DNA of 64,000 nt, taken from NCBI GenBank assembly GCA_038363005.1, contig JBBQBI010000015.1, forward strand, positions 42,482 to 106,481, written 5' to 3'. Numbering within the stretch: position 1 is the first letter of the stretch; every line of letters begins with the position of its first letter. Source of the DNA: JAKOWB01 sp038363005. Lineage in GTDB: Bacteria; Pseudomonadota; Alphaproteobacteria; Kiloniellales; JACOMY01. This document shows, piece by piece, positions 42,803-50,972 of this stretch. Made by a program: the position numbers and the translations under genes. The notes under the pieces were generated by a model, which was given only the letters and a program-made list of their open reading frames with translations, searched no databases and was not told the DNA's origin.

Positions 42803-43246
42803 TCAGCGCAGCGCGACCTCATGCGTCGCGAAGGTGCGGTTGACCTCGGCGAACCCCAGGTGGCGGTAGAAGGCCGCGGCCTCTGGCGAGATGGTGCGCA
42901 GCTCGAGCAGCGCGAAATGCGGCTGCGCGGCCTCGAAGATCGCGCGCACCAGGACCCGCCCGACGCCGCCCCGGCGATGCTCGCGGTGGACATAGAGGTG
43001 GCGCAGGCGGCCCGTATCGGGACGGCCGCCGTAGGGATCGCGGTTCAGGCCGCAGACGCCGACCAGGGCCTCGCCGGCGAAGGCGCCGAACAGCGCTTCG
43101 CCGGGCAGCGCGAAGCGGTTGCCGCCGTTCTTCCACTCCTTCCACAGCCGCCGCACCATCGACTGCGTGTCGGCCAGGCTGTCGGCCAGCAGCGGCTGCA
43201 GGCCGGGGCAGGGCAGGCGGAGGTGGCGTATGCTGGCGGCGGCCAT
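42803..43246 (-). CDS. GNAT N-acetyltransferase
   Basis: A 147-residue single-domain GNAT: FGAFAGEALVGVCGLNRDP, then the acetyl-CoA loop LYVHREHRRGGVGRVLVRAIFEAA (RRGGVG) and LLELRTISPEAAAFYRHLGFAEV. Its ATG overlaps the aminotransferase stop by one base (TGATG), so the two are coupled. It converges on the MBL gene with four bases between. Acceptor unknown. Confidence 0.9.
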   Translation of the reverse strand: MAAASIRHLRLPCPGLQPLLADSLADTQSMVRRLWKEWKNGGNRFALPGEALFGAFAGEALVGVCGLNRDPYGGRPDTGRLRHLYVHREHRRGGVGRVLVRAIFEAAQPHFALLELRTISPEAAAFYRHLGFAEVNRTFATHEVALR

Positions 43247-44427
43247 CAGCCCTTGGCGGCGTCCCGCGCCAGACGCTCGGCGATGGCCGGCATGGCACTG
43301 CCCTCGACGTTGGCGAAGGCGAGACGCAGGAAACCCTCCTGGCCGGGGCCGAACCAGGCGCCGGGCAGCGCCAGCAGGTTCTCCTCGTCGGCCAGGCGCC
43401 TGGCCACCTGCAGCGCCGGCCGTCCGGCGAAGGGGTGTTCCAGGTAGGCAAAATAGGCGCCGGCCGACACCAGCCGGTAGCCCAGGTCGTTGCGGTTGAA
43501 CGCCGCCTTCAGCGCGGCCAGGCGGTCGCGCATCAGTCGCGTGTTGCCTTGGCGCCAGTCCAGCAGGTGGCCCAGGCCGTAGAGCGCGGCCTCCTGGCCG
43601 ATGCGCGGCGCGCAGATCGCCACGGTGTCCATCACCTTGGCAATCTCGTCCGACAGGCGGCGGCCGGCGATGATCGAGCCGACGCGGTAGCCGGTGATGC
43701 AGTAGACCTTGGAGAAGGAATAGAGCTGCACCAGCACCTCGTCCCAACCGGGCTGCTGGAACAGCGCGTGCGGCGCCCCGTCGCTCGGCAGGAAGTCGCG
43801 GTAGGTCTCGTCCAGGATCAGCGCCAGGCCGTGCGCCTGGGCGAGGTCGAAGAAGGCCTGCAGCGCCGCCGCCGGATAGATCGCGCCGGTCGGGTTGTTG
43901 GGCGACACCAGGACGATGGCGCGGGTGCTGGGCGTGAGGGCCGCCGCGGCGTCGGCCGGGTCGGGAACGCCGTCTCGATCGGCGCGGAAGGGGATGTGCA
44001 CCGCCTTCACCCCCGCCATGTCGCACCACATCTGGTGATTGAAGTAATAGGGCAGCGGCAGGATCACCTCGTCGCCCGGCGCGCAGAGCGCCTGGATCGC
44101 GAAGCAGAAGGCCTGGTTGCAGCCGGCCGTGATGGTCACCTGCGCCGGGTCGATGGCGGCGCCGTAGAAGGTGTTCATGTCGGCCGCCAGGGCGCGGCGC
44201 AGCTCCGGCCGACCGGGAACGTCGGTGTAGCGCGCCATGCCGGGTTGGCCGACGACGCTGGCCAGGTGATCGGTCAGGCCCCGCGGCGGCGGATAGCCGG
44301 GCACCGCCTGCGCCACGTCGATCAGCGGCTTGTCAGCCGGAAAGCTGCGGCCGGCGATCCAGCCCTGCGCCTCCGGGATCGGCGGGGCGGCGACGGCGTG
44401 TAGCAGGGGATTGATGGCATAGGACAT
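43246..44427 (-). CDS. Class I/II aminotransferase
   Basis: A 393-residue fold-type I PLP enzyme: DVAQAVPGYPPP N-terminal clamp, VTITAGCNQAFCFAIQALCAPGDEVILPLPYYFNHQMWC, VSPNNPTGAIYP with the cofactor Asn, ILDETYRDFL with Asp/Tyr, and the PLP lysine in YSFSKVYCITGYRVG. Complete. It is coupled to the GNAT gene. Amino-acid specificity is not evident from the sequence. Confidence 0.92.
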   Translation of the reverse strand: MSYAINPLLHAVAAPPIPEAQGWIAGRSFPADKPLIDVAQAVPGYPPPRGLTDHLASVVGQPGMARYTDVPGRPELRRALAADMNTFYGAAIDPAQVTITAGCNQAFCFAIQALCAPGDEVILPLPYYFNHQMWCDMAGVKAVHIPFRADRDGVPDPADAAAALTPSTRAIVLVSPNNPTGAIYPAAALQAFFDLAQAHGLALILDETYRDFLPSDGAPHALFQQPGWDEVLVQLYSFSKVYCITGYRVGSIIAGRRLSDEIAKVMDTVAICAPRIGQEAALYGLGHLLDWRQGNTRLMRDRLAALKAAFNRNDLGYRLVSAGAYFAYLEHPFAGRPALQVARRLADEENLLALPGAWFGPGQEGFLRLAFANVEGSAMPAIAERLARDAAKG

Positions 44428-44448
44428 GGAGTTACCTGCGAAAGATCG

Positions 44449-44556
44449 CCCTCACCCTGTCCCTTTCCCGCAAGGACGGGAGAGGGAGCGCCTTGGCCGG
44501 CTTTGGGGATTCCTCTCCCCCTCTCCCGCTTTTGGCGGGAAAGGGCAGGGTGAGGG
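44449..44556. repeat. Inverted-repeat element with nested hairpins
   Basis: A left arm at 44449-44471 (CCCTCACCCTGTCCCTTTCC...) and a right arm at 44535-44556 are inverted copies differing by one base, enclosing inner hairpins CCCG-CAAGGA-CGGG and CCCGC-TTTT-GGCGGG. It fills most of the 142-base gap before the reverse-strand aminotransferase. It looks like a REP/MITE-type element and shares the CTCTCCC core with 8469-8504. Confidence 0.65.
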
Positions 44557-44569
44557 CCCTTGGTTGAAG

Positions 44570-46495
44570 CTACTCCGCGAACCAGAAGCTGGAGGGTTGG
44601 TAGACGCCGAACTGTGCCCCCGGCTCCCAGTTGTAGACCGCCCGTTCTGGCAGGTTCATCAGCTTGGCGCTGGCCACGATGGGCTGTGGCACGCCGGCGA
44701 CCAGGCCGATGGTGTAGACCTGTTCGGCATCGATCTGCAGTATCTCGCGCCAGATCTCGGCGCGGCCGGCCAAGGTGTCGGCGTAGCGCCAGGCGTCGTA
44801 GAGCTCCATCAGGCGCTTGGCCTCGGGCATGTCGATTGGCTCGCCCGACTTGCCCTTGGTCTCGTAGTACTGGCCCCATTTCGGCCACTGGTAGCTCTGC
44901 TGGTGCACCGGGACGAATTCCTCGGGGCTCATGTCCGGCGTCGGCAAGCCATTCTCATAGCCGAACCAGATCGCCATCACTGTCTCGCCGGCGAAGATGC
45001 GGTTGCGCAGCACCGTGCGCTCCGACGGCTTCGTGTGCACCTTGATGCCGATCTCCGCCCAGGTATCGCGGATCAGCTCCATGACGTCGGCTTCCTCGCT
45101 GTTCTCGCCGGCGCTTTCCACCACGATCTGGATCGGCCGGCCGTCGGGCAGCAACCGGATGCCGTCGTCGTCGCGTTGGGTCAGCCCCATCTCGTCCAGT
45201 AGCTGGTTAGCTGCGGCAATGTCGAACTGCGCCCAGGCATTGCGCAGGTCGGCGCTGTAAAGCGGGCAGGCCGGCAAAACCGAGTGGTTCCCCTCCATGC
45301 CCAGGCCGTAATAGATCACCTGGTTGATCTCGTGCCGGTCGATGGCCAGCGACAGCGCACGGCGGAAGCGCACGTCGCGCAGCACTTCGCGCCACACCGG
45401 GTCGTTGACGTTGAGGTTGGGATAGAGCGCCAGCTCGGAGCCGCGCACCGTGTCCCACAGCAGCACCTGGAAGCCGCGGCGCTTCTGGCCCTGCTTCAGG
45501 AAGGTGTAGTCGCTGAAATTCAGGCCGCGCGACTGCAGGTCGCTTTCGCCGGCGCCGGCCTTGGTCGAAATCAGCCCGCCGGACACCACCTCGAGATTGA
45601 AGTGGTCGATATAGGGCAGCTGCTGGCCCTTCTCGTCGATCCGGTGGAAGAAGGGGTTGCGCTCGGCCACCACGCGCTCGGCCGAGGGCTTGGCCGCCAG
45701 GCGCCAGGGTTCCAGCGTCGGCAGCTTGACGTTGTCCATGTTGTAGAGGTTGTCGAGCTTGTTGTGCAGCGCCGCCCAGGAGTCCTTCTCGGCCTCCTTC
45801 ACCTTGGCGGCGAGCTCGTCCGGGTCGGCGTACTTGGCGTGGTACTTTTTCAGGTAGTGGAACGGCCGGTAGATATAGAGCGGGGTGGCGCCGGCCAGCG
45901 CCGGCAGGAAGAAGGGATTGGGCTTCGACCAGCTGTAGCGAATGGTGGTCTCGTCGATCACCTCGACCACCGGCGGCTCGCCGTCGACCAGCATCTGAAT
46001 CGGCGGTCCGCCGGGCGAAAGGTCCGGGTTGTTGGCCACGTCTTCCCACCAGTACTGGAAGTCACGGGTGGTGAAGGGCTTGCCGTCGGACCACTTGTGG
46101 CCAGGCCGCAGGTAGAAGGTGAAGATGCGGCCGTCGACGACTTCCGCCTGGCGCAGGATGTCGGGTACGAAGTTGTAGGTCTCGTCGTAGCCGATCAGCC
46201 GGGCATAGCCATAGACCGACAGCAGGCGGCTGTCCTTGGTGCGGCCGATCAGCATGCTGAGGTCGCCGCCGGAGCGGCCGACCTGCCGCTCGGGCGTCGT
46301 CTTGACTACCAGCGGAATGGCCGGCACGCGCTGATCGACCGGCGGCAGGCTGCCATCGCCCACCGCCTGCTCGAGCATTGGTGGCTCCTGCAGGGCGGGC
46401 AGCGTAAGCGGCTCATCGCGGGTCAACAGGACGGTCTCGGCAACAGCCGGCGCTGTAGCCAGAAGAAGTGCCGAAATCAAGAGACTGCGAAGCAT
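44570..46495 (-). CDS. Family 5 extracellular solute-binding protein (ABC peptide/opine type)
   Basis: A 641-residue periplasmic protein with signal peptide (LLISALLLATAPAVA|ETVLL). The family signature is clear: GRIFTFYLRPGHKWSDGKPFTTRDFQYWWE, VRFRRALSLAIDRHEINQVIYYGLGMEG and a large two-lobed body. Members bind oligopeptides, opines or sugars for ABC import. No permease or ATPase gene is adjacent, so it is an orphan binding protein; it sits downstream of a methyltransferase-like gene on the same strand. Confidence 0.93.
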   Translation of the reverse strand: MLRSLLISALLLATAPAVAETVLLTRDEPLTLPALQEPPMLEQAVGDGSLPPVDQRVPAIPLVVKTTPERQVGRSGGDLSMLIGRTKDSRLLSVYGYARLIGYDETYNFVPDILRQAEVVDGRIFTFYLRPGHKWSDGKPFTTRDFQYWWEDVANNPDLSPGGPPIQMLVDGEPPVVEVIDETTIRYSWSKPNPFFLPALAGATPLYIYRPFHYLKKYHAKYADPDELAAKVKEAEKDSWAALHNKLDNLYNMDNVKLPTLEPWRLAAKPSAERVVAERNPFFHRIDEKGQQLPYIDHFNLEVVSGGLISTKAGAGESDLQSRGLNFSDYTFLKQGQKRRGFQVLLWDTVRGSELALYPNLNVNDPVWREVLRDVRFRRALSLAIDRHEINQVIYYGLGMEGNHSVLPACPLYSADLRNAWAQFDIAAANQLLDEMGLTQRDDDGIRLLPDGRPIQIVVESAGENSEEADVMELIRDTWAEIGIKVHTKPSERTVLRNRIFAGETVMAIWFGYENGLPTPDMSPEEFVPVHQQSYQWPKWGQYYETKGKSGEPIDMPEAKRLMELYDAWRYADTLAGRAEIWREILQIDAEQVYTIGLVAGVPQPIVASAKLMNLPERAVYNWEPGAQFGVYQPSSFWFAE

Positions 46496-46510
46496 TCTTC
46501 ACATCCCACT

Positions 46511-47335
46511 TTAGTTTGTGTCGGGCAGGCGCACCAGGGTCATACCCGACCCCGGTGGATGGTGCGTCAGCGGCGCCAATTCCGGCAAGGTCATACAATC
46601 AGCTACCAGACGGCGCGCCGCCTGGCGACGCTCCACAGTGTCATCATAGCGATAAATCTTGCCGTTGCGTTGCCACTCGATGACGCCGCCGGGTGGCGTC
46701 GCGTCATCCAACAGCATGGCCAGGGTCGGCACCGGCGGCGCGCCGGTGGCGTGCAGCTGGCGGGCGGCGAAGTTGTCGTCGAACAGCGCCAGGCGAAAGC
46801 CGCGGGCCGCGGCCTCGGCCAGGCGGCGGGCATGGCTGACGTGGTCGTCGAAGAAGGCCAGCGCGCGCTCGCCGGGCGGCGGGGCGAGGGGCAGGGTGCT
46901 CCAGTCCATCAGGTGATAGGCGACGCCTGGTGTCTCGTGGCGGCCCTCGTCCGGCACGGCGACGTCGAAGGTATGGATGCGGGCTGTCGGGCAGGCCTGG
47001 CGCAGCAGCCAGGCCGACTGGCCGCGCCAGGTGCCGCTCTCGACGATCAAGGCTGGATCCAGCGTGTGGGCCAGCAGGTAGAGCCAGAGGCTGTCGTTCA
47101 GCCCGCTGCCGCCCCGGTTTTCGGCCAGCGGGCGACGGGCATAGTGCGCCAGGAAGGCGTGCAGCAGCGGCGCGGCGGCTGGCGCCGGTCGGCCGGCCAG
47201 CGCCGCGGCGGCGGCCAGCGCCGGTTCGACGACGGCCAGCAACGCCTGTTCCAGCCTGGCCTTCTCGCGCAGGCTGACCGGCCAGCCGAAGGTGACGGCC
47301 GGATCGTTGCAGTGGACTTGGTAGAGATAACCCAT
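46511..47335 (-). CDS. SAM-methyltransferase-like protein (CmcI/rhamnosyl O-methyltransferase type)
   Basis: A 274-residue soluble protein. LIVESGTWRGQSAWLLRQACPTARIHTFDV matches motif I of class I SAM methyltransferases of the CmcI/cephalosporin-hydroxylase type, and LALFDDNFAARQLHATG gives the later Asp-rich strand. The N-terminal 60 residues are Ala-rich helix. Fifteen bases separate it from the downstream solute-binding protein. Substrate unknown; fold assignment moderately sure. Confidence 0.65.
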   Translation of the reverse strand: MGYLYQVHCNDPAVTFGWPVSLREKARLEQALLAVVEPALAAAAALAGRPAPAAAPLLHAFLAHYARRPLAENRGGSGLNDSLWLYLLAHTLDPALIVESGTWRGQSAWLLRQACPTARIHTFDVAVPDEGRHETPGVAYHLMDWSTLPLAPPPGERALAFFDDHVSHARRLAEAAARGFRLALFDDNFAARQLHATGAPPVPTLAMLLDDATPPGGVIEWQRNGKIYRYDDTVERRQAARRLVADCMTLPELAPLTHHPPGSGMTLVRLPDTN

Positions 47336-47379
47336 GCGGAGCAGACGCTAGCCGAGGCGCCTGGCCTTCGCCAGCGTCG

Positions 47380-48024
47380 CTATCGGGTTGCCTCGGCCAA
47401 GGGCAGGCGCACCGCCTCGGTTCCCAGGCGCTGCGGCCCAGGCGTGTCCAGCAGCCCCATCAGCAGGTGGACGCGCGTGCCGCCGCCCACCAGCTCGTTG
47501 ACCGCGCGGTGCTGCTGGTCGACCCGCACCAGCCAGGCACGGCCGTCGGCCGGCAGATGGCGCCGGATGACCTGGCCGCCGACCTTCCAGTCGAAGAAGC
47601 AGCCAGGGTTGGTGGTGATGGGGACATGCAGGCGCCAGCTTTCCTGCTTGGAGTCGACATGCCAGGCCATGTGGAAGTCGCGATCCTGCAGGGCCATCAT
47701 CCGGACCCGGAAGGGCTTGAGGCCCAGCAGCGCCAGGCTGTCGAGCACGCCCTTAACCGCGCCCTGGCACAGCGGTGTCGGCCTGACCGCGGCACGCGCC
47801 GGCAGCGCATTGCTCGGGCGGACCTTGGGATCGAGCGCGATCTGCTGCACGCCATCGGTGACGGTGCCGTCCCGACTGGTAATGGCCCAGCCGACGTACT
47901 CGGCGCCGTTGTCGTAGTAGGGCTGCGAGGGCGTGGGCGCGACGGCGTCGAGGTAGTAGCGCCGCAGCGCCGCCACATCGCAGCGGAAGTTGACCAGGTC
48001 ACCGCAGAGGAACTCACGCGCCAT
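47380..48024 (-). CDS. Aspartyl/asparaginyl beta-hydroxylase-like protein
   Basis: A 214-residue protein with the Asp_Arg_Hydrox-type 2OG oxygenase core: MAWHVDSKQESWRLHVPITTNPGCFFDWKVGG (HxD and the Arg-containing strand) and HRAVNELVGGGTRVHLLMGLL (distal His and Arg). Members hydroxylate Asp/Asn side chains of proteins, peptides or amino acids. ATG 48024 follows AGGTATCCTCG weakly; an upstream in-frame start is 78 bases away. Substrate unknown. Confidence 0.8.
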   Translation of the reverse strand: MAREFLCGDLVNFRCDVAALRRYYLDAVAPTPSQPYYDNGAEYVGWAITSRDGTVTDGVQQIALDPKVRPSNALPARAAVRPTPLCQGAVKGVLDSLALLGLKPFRVRMMALQDRDFHMAWHVDSKQESWRLHVPITTNPGCFFDWKVGGQVIRRHLPADGRAWLVRVDQQHRAVNELVGGGTRVHLLMGLLDTPGPQRLGTEAVRLPLAEATR

Positions 48025-48149
48025 CGAGGATACCTTCACGCGTTGCAGGCGGCAGTGCAGACTAGTTGGCCCGCTGGAAAAGTCTTGGCAAGTCCCAAGC
48101 ATGCCGGAAGCCCCTGAAAATGCTAGTCCTTGCCGTATCTATTTTTTCC

Positions 48150-48163
48150 ATAATATACATTAT
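48150..48163. promoter_or_regulatory. AT-rich palindrome in a divergent promoter region
   Basis: ATAAT-ATAC-ATTAT is a perfect 5-bp inverted repeat in the 233-base gap between the reverse hydroxylase-like gene and the forward lipoprotein gene, within an unusually AT-rich stretch (about 48135-48172). It may be a promoter -10 region or an operator. Nothing else is recognisable in the gap. Confidence 0.35.
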
Positions 48164-48257
48164 GCGCATTTAAGATCCCAGGTGGGCGCTGCCGTCGTGC
48201 CGCCATGCTCGGCTGCTCTCCTGCTGTCTTGGCTGTCTTCCAGGGAGCCTGGACCGG

Positions 48258-49073
48258 ATGCTGCGCCTGACGCTGTCCTTCGCCCTGCTGGGCATTCTGC
48301 TGGCCTGTGGAAGCCCCAGACCCGGCTATGGCGGGCCCGGGCCGGCGGCCGAGACCATGCGCCTGACGGCCTACAGCGACGGCCTGTCCTGTCCCGGTGG
48401 CTGCGATGCCCATGTCGTCTTCCATCCACGGCATGACGGCACCCGCTATGCCTTCGCGCCGGGCCAGACGCTGCTGGCCAACCGGGCCACCGCCATCCAG
48501 CATCCCTGTGGCGGCACCGGCGCGCCGGATGGCGGCCGAGCCTGCGTGATCTGCTTCGACGAGAGCGACGCCAGCTGCCTGCTGGTCACGCACCGGGGCA
48601 GCGGACCACCGGCCGGCCGCTTCGACGTCACCGCGGCCTTCCTGGTGGCGCACTGCGATGCGAGCACCCTGCCCGGCCCGCTGGCGGCGAGCTGTGCCGA
48701 CTTTCGCCTGGCCGAGGCCGCCCTGGCCGCCCGGCGCAACTGCATCGCCGAACCGACGCTCGCAGCCTGTCAGGCGGTGATGCGCGCCGCCGAAGCCGAC
48801 AAGGCGGCCGACCTGCCGCGCTACGCCGCCTGTCTCGCCGCCGGCGGCGATGCGGCCTACAATGCCCGTGTGACCGACCCGGCCCTGCATCGCGCCTTCG
48901 ACTGCGCCTACTTCGCCAACCAGCGCAATGCCGCCGGGAGGCGCCTGGCGCCCGGTGCCTGCCCGGCCGGCAGCTTCGTCGGCCAGGACGGCTATGACTG
49001 CTGCGCCGGGGTTGCCGCGCTCGACGCCATCGACCCGCGGGAATGCGGCCTGTACTACCGCGCGGCGGACTAG
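48258..49073 (+). CDS. Cys-rich lipoprotein of unknown function
   Basis: A 271-residue protein with a lipobox (LGILLACGSPR). The mature part has about 17 Cys residues in two halves: an N-terminal region (SDGLSCPGGCDAHVVFHP, GRACVICFDESDASC) suggesting a small beta-domain, and a helical Cys-rich region (CDASTLPGPLAASCADF, CIAEPTLAACQAV). Many disulfides are expected in the periplasm. No family recognised. It is followed by the DUF1194 gene after two bases. Confidence 0.75.
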   Translation: MLRLTLSFALLGILLACGSPRPGYGGPGPAAETMRLTAYSDGLSCPGGCDAHVVFHPRHDGTRYAFAPGQTLLANRATAIQHPCGGTGAPDGGRACVICFDESDASCLLVTHRGSGPPAGRFDVTAAFLVAHCDASTLPGPLAASCADFRLAEAALAARRNCIAEPTLAACQAVMRAAEADKAADLPRYAACLAAGGDAAYNARVTDPALHRAFDCAYFANQRNAAGRRLAPGACPAGSFVGQDGYDCCAGVAALDAIDPRECGLYYRAAD

Positions 49074-49075
49074 CC

Positions 49076-49807
49076 ATGCCACGCACCGCACTGCTTCTCC
49101 TTGCCTTGCTCGTCTTGCCGTTCGGGGGCGCGCGGGCTGAAGGCCAGCCCTCGGTCGACCTGGCATTGGTGTTGGCGGTCGATGCCTCGGGCTCGATCAA
49201 CCAGGCGGAGTTCGCTTTGCAGAAGCAGGGCATCGCCGAAGCCATCACCAGTCCGCAGGTGCTGCAGGCCATCCAGGGCGGCCAGCTGCGCCGCATCGCC
49301 ATCGCCTATGTCGAGTGGGGCGGGCCGGGCAATGCGCAGACCATCGTCGACTGGCGCCTGGTCGATACACCGGACAGCGCCCGCGCCTTCGCCGACGCGG
49401 TGCTAGGCGCCCGCCGCTCCGCCCAGGGCTACAACGCCATCGGCGACGCCATCCTGCATGGCCTGGACCTGCTGGCCGCCTGTCCCTGCTGGCCGCTGCG
49501 CAAGGTGATCGACATCTCCGGCGACAACAATGACCGCGTCAGCCTGGTACCGGCGCCGGTGGCCCGCGATACGGCGGTCGCCGCCGGTGTCACGGTGAAC
49601 GCCCTGGCCATCCTGCAGAACACCCTGCTGGGCCCGCGCGGCAAGCCGCTGCTGGTGGAGAACTATGAGAACGAGGTGATCGGCGGGCCTGGCGCCTTCG
49701 TGCTGCCGGCCAAGGGCCGCGAGGCCTTCACCGAGGCGCTGCTGGACAAGATGGTGCTGGAAATCTCCGGCCTCGCGCCGCCGCTAGACCGCCACGCCGG
49801 GCCGTAG
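49076..49807 (+). CDS. DUF1194 exported VWA-like protein
   Basis: A 243-residue exported protein: signal peptide (ALLLLALLVLPFGGARA), then VDLALVLAVDASGSINQAEFALQKQG, a von Willebrand A fold with the MIDAS DxSxS, and RKVIDISGDNNDRVS in the later metal region. DUF1194 members are alphaproteobacterial periplasmic proteins of unknown partner. Co-directional with the Cys-rich lipoprotein. Its end overlaps the convergent GNAT-C39 gene by 24 bases. Confidence 0.9.
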   Translation: MPRTALLLLALLVLPFGGARAEGQPSVDLALVLAVDASGSINQAEFALQKQGIAEAITSPQVLQAIQGGQLRRIAIAYVEWGGPGNAQTIVDWRLVDTPDSARAFADAVLGARRSAQGYNAIGDAILHGLDLLAACPCWPLRKVIDISGDNNDRVSLVPAPVARDTAVAAGVTVNALAILQNTLLGPRGKPLLVENYENEVIGGPGAFVLPAKGREAFTEALLDKMVLEISGLAPPLDRHAGP

Positions 49808-50890
49808 GATCACCGCCGACCGGTAGGCCGGTTCGCCGTACCAGCACATGCGATCCAGCGCCGCCGTGGGGATCGCCAGGTGGCTGCCGTCGACCCAGCT
49901 CTCGCCCAGATGGGCGTCGATCCAGGGATCGTTCACCAGCCAGCTATCGCCCAGGCGGGCATGCGCCAGCACCCAGTGCGGCCCGCCATCGGCATGCATC
50001 AGGTCCTCGTCGATCAACAGGATCGCTAATGCGCCCTCGTCCAGCGCGGCGGCGATTTCCGCCAGCTCGAAGGCGCGCATCTGGACGGTGGCACCCAGCG
50101 CCGCGGCCTCGCGCCGGAAGCCCTGCTGGACGAAACGCATGACCTCGCGCTTGTCCTCGCTGGAGGCGCGGTTCAGCAGCACTGCATCCTGCGACGAGAG
50201 GTAGACCGTCGCCGCCAGCCCGCGCTTCATCGCCGCCACGGCCAGGCCGAAGGGGTCGCAGCCGCCTGGCGCCGCCGGGGCATAGATCGTCGTCGCCTCG
50301 CGCCAGAGCTGCAGCTCCTCGGCGCGCTCCAGCAGCGGCGCCACGCCTTGGTAGGCCAGCCCCATGCCCAGCGCACAGGGCCCGCAGGTCATACCGGTCG
50401 TCTGGCTGTAGTAGGGCGGCGCCTGGTTGGGCCAGGCGTTCCCCAAGGGCCGCGCCCAACCCGCCGGCAGCGCCGTCAGGTGGGCGCCCCGCGGCTGTGG
50501 CAGTGGATGGTACCCGCGGGCCGCCAGATCGGCCGACGACAGCGGAAAGCCGGCAGGTTGTTCCAGCTTCACCACGACGGCGCCCTGCTCGGCCGCCAGC
50601 GTTTCGAAGGCGGCCAGCAGCCGGGTGGCTATCTGGGGCGCGCCCGGCGCCCAGAGCAATGCCAGCTTCAGATAGGCCGTGGCGGGCCGGCGATAGCCGA
50701 AGGCTAGGCCGGTCACACGGCCTTCGCGGCGGGCCACCAGGGCGTGGCGCTCCTGCTTACCGCCCGCGGTTTCCAGCACCAGGCGTTCGACCGCCGGCAG
50801 CGCCGCCAGCAGGGCCGTCCAGGCCAGGGTGTCACTGGGTCGGCAGTGCGTGATGTCGGGGCTGTCGGCCAGCAGGCTGTCGGGCGGCAT
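49784..50890 (-). CDS. GNAT acetyltransferase fused to C39-like peptidase domain
   Basis: About 368 residues in two domains. Residues 1-130 are GNAT-like (CRPSDTLAWTALLAAL, LALLWAPGAPQIATRLLAAFETLAAEQGA). From about 155, QAPPYYSQTTGMTCGPCALGMGLAYQG holds the Gln and catalytic Cys of a C39-like cysteine peptidase, with the His in GGPHWVLAHARLG and Asp in VNDPWID. This fusion (DUF3335 type) is found with RimK-like ligases in peptide-modification loci; no such ligase is adjacent here. ATG 50890 is eight bases after GAGG; earlier in-frame ATGs add 2 or 12 residues. Confidence 0.8.
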   Translation of the reverse strand: MPPDSLLADSPDITHCRPSDTLAWTALLAALPAVERLVLETAGGKQERHALVARREGRVTGLAFGYRRPATAYLKLALLWAPGAPQIATRLLAAFETLAAEQGAVVVKLEQPAGFPLSSADLAARGYHPLPQPRGAHLTALPAGWARPLGNAWPNQAPPYYSQTTGMTCGPCALGMGLAYQGVAPLLERAEELQLWREATTIYAPAAPGGCDPFGLAVAAMKRGLAATVYLSSQDAVLLNRASSEDKREVMRFVQQGFRREAAALGATVQMRAFELAEIAAALDEGALAILLIDEDLMHADGGPHWVLAHARLGDSWLVNDPWIDAHLGESWVDGSHLAIPTAALDRMCWYGEPAYRSAVILRPGVAV

Positions 50891-50972
50891 CGGCATGTCC
50901 TCGTTCCGGTGGTGCCAGTGTGCCAAGTCGGCTCTTGGCCGTCATCCCCCGCCGCCCTAAGGTCCGCGGGCC

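Noticed and set aside
45284..47917. 877-codon forward open frame
   Set aside because: Antisense to the solute-binding, methyltransferase-like and hydroxylase-like genes; composition typical of a shadow frame.
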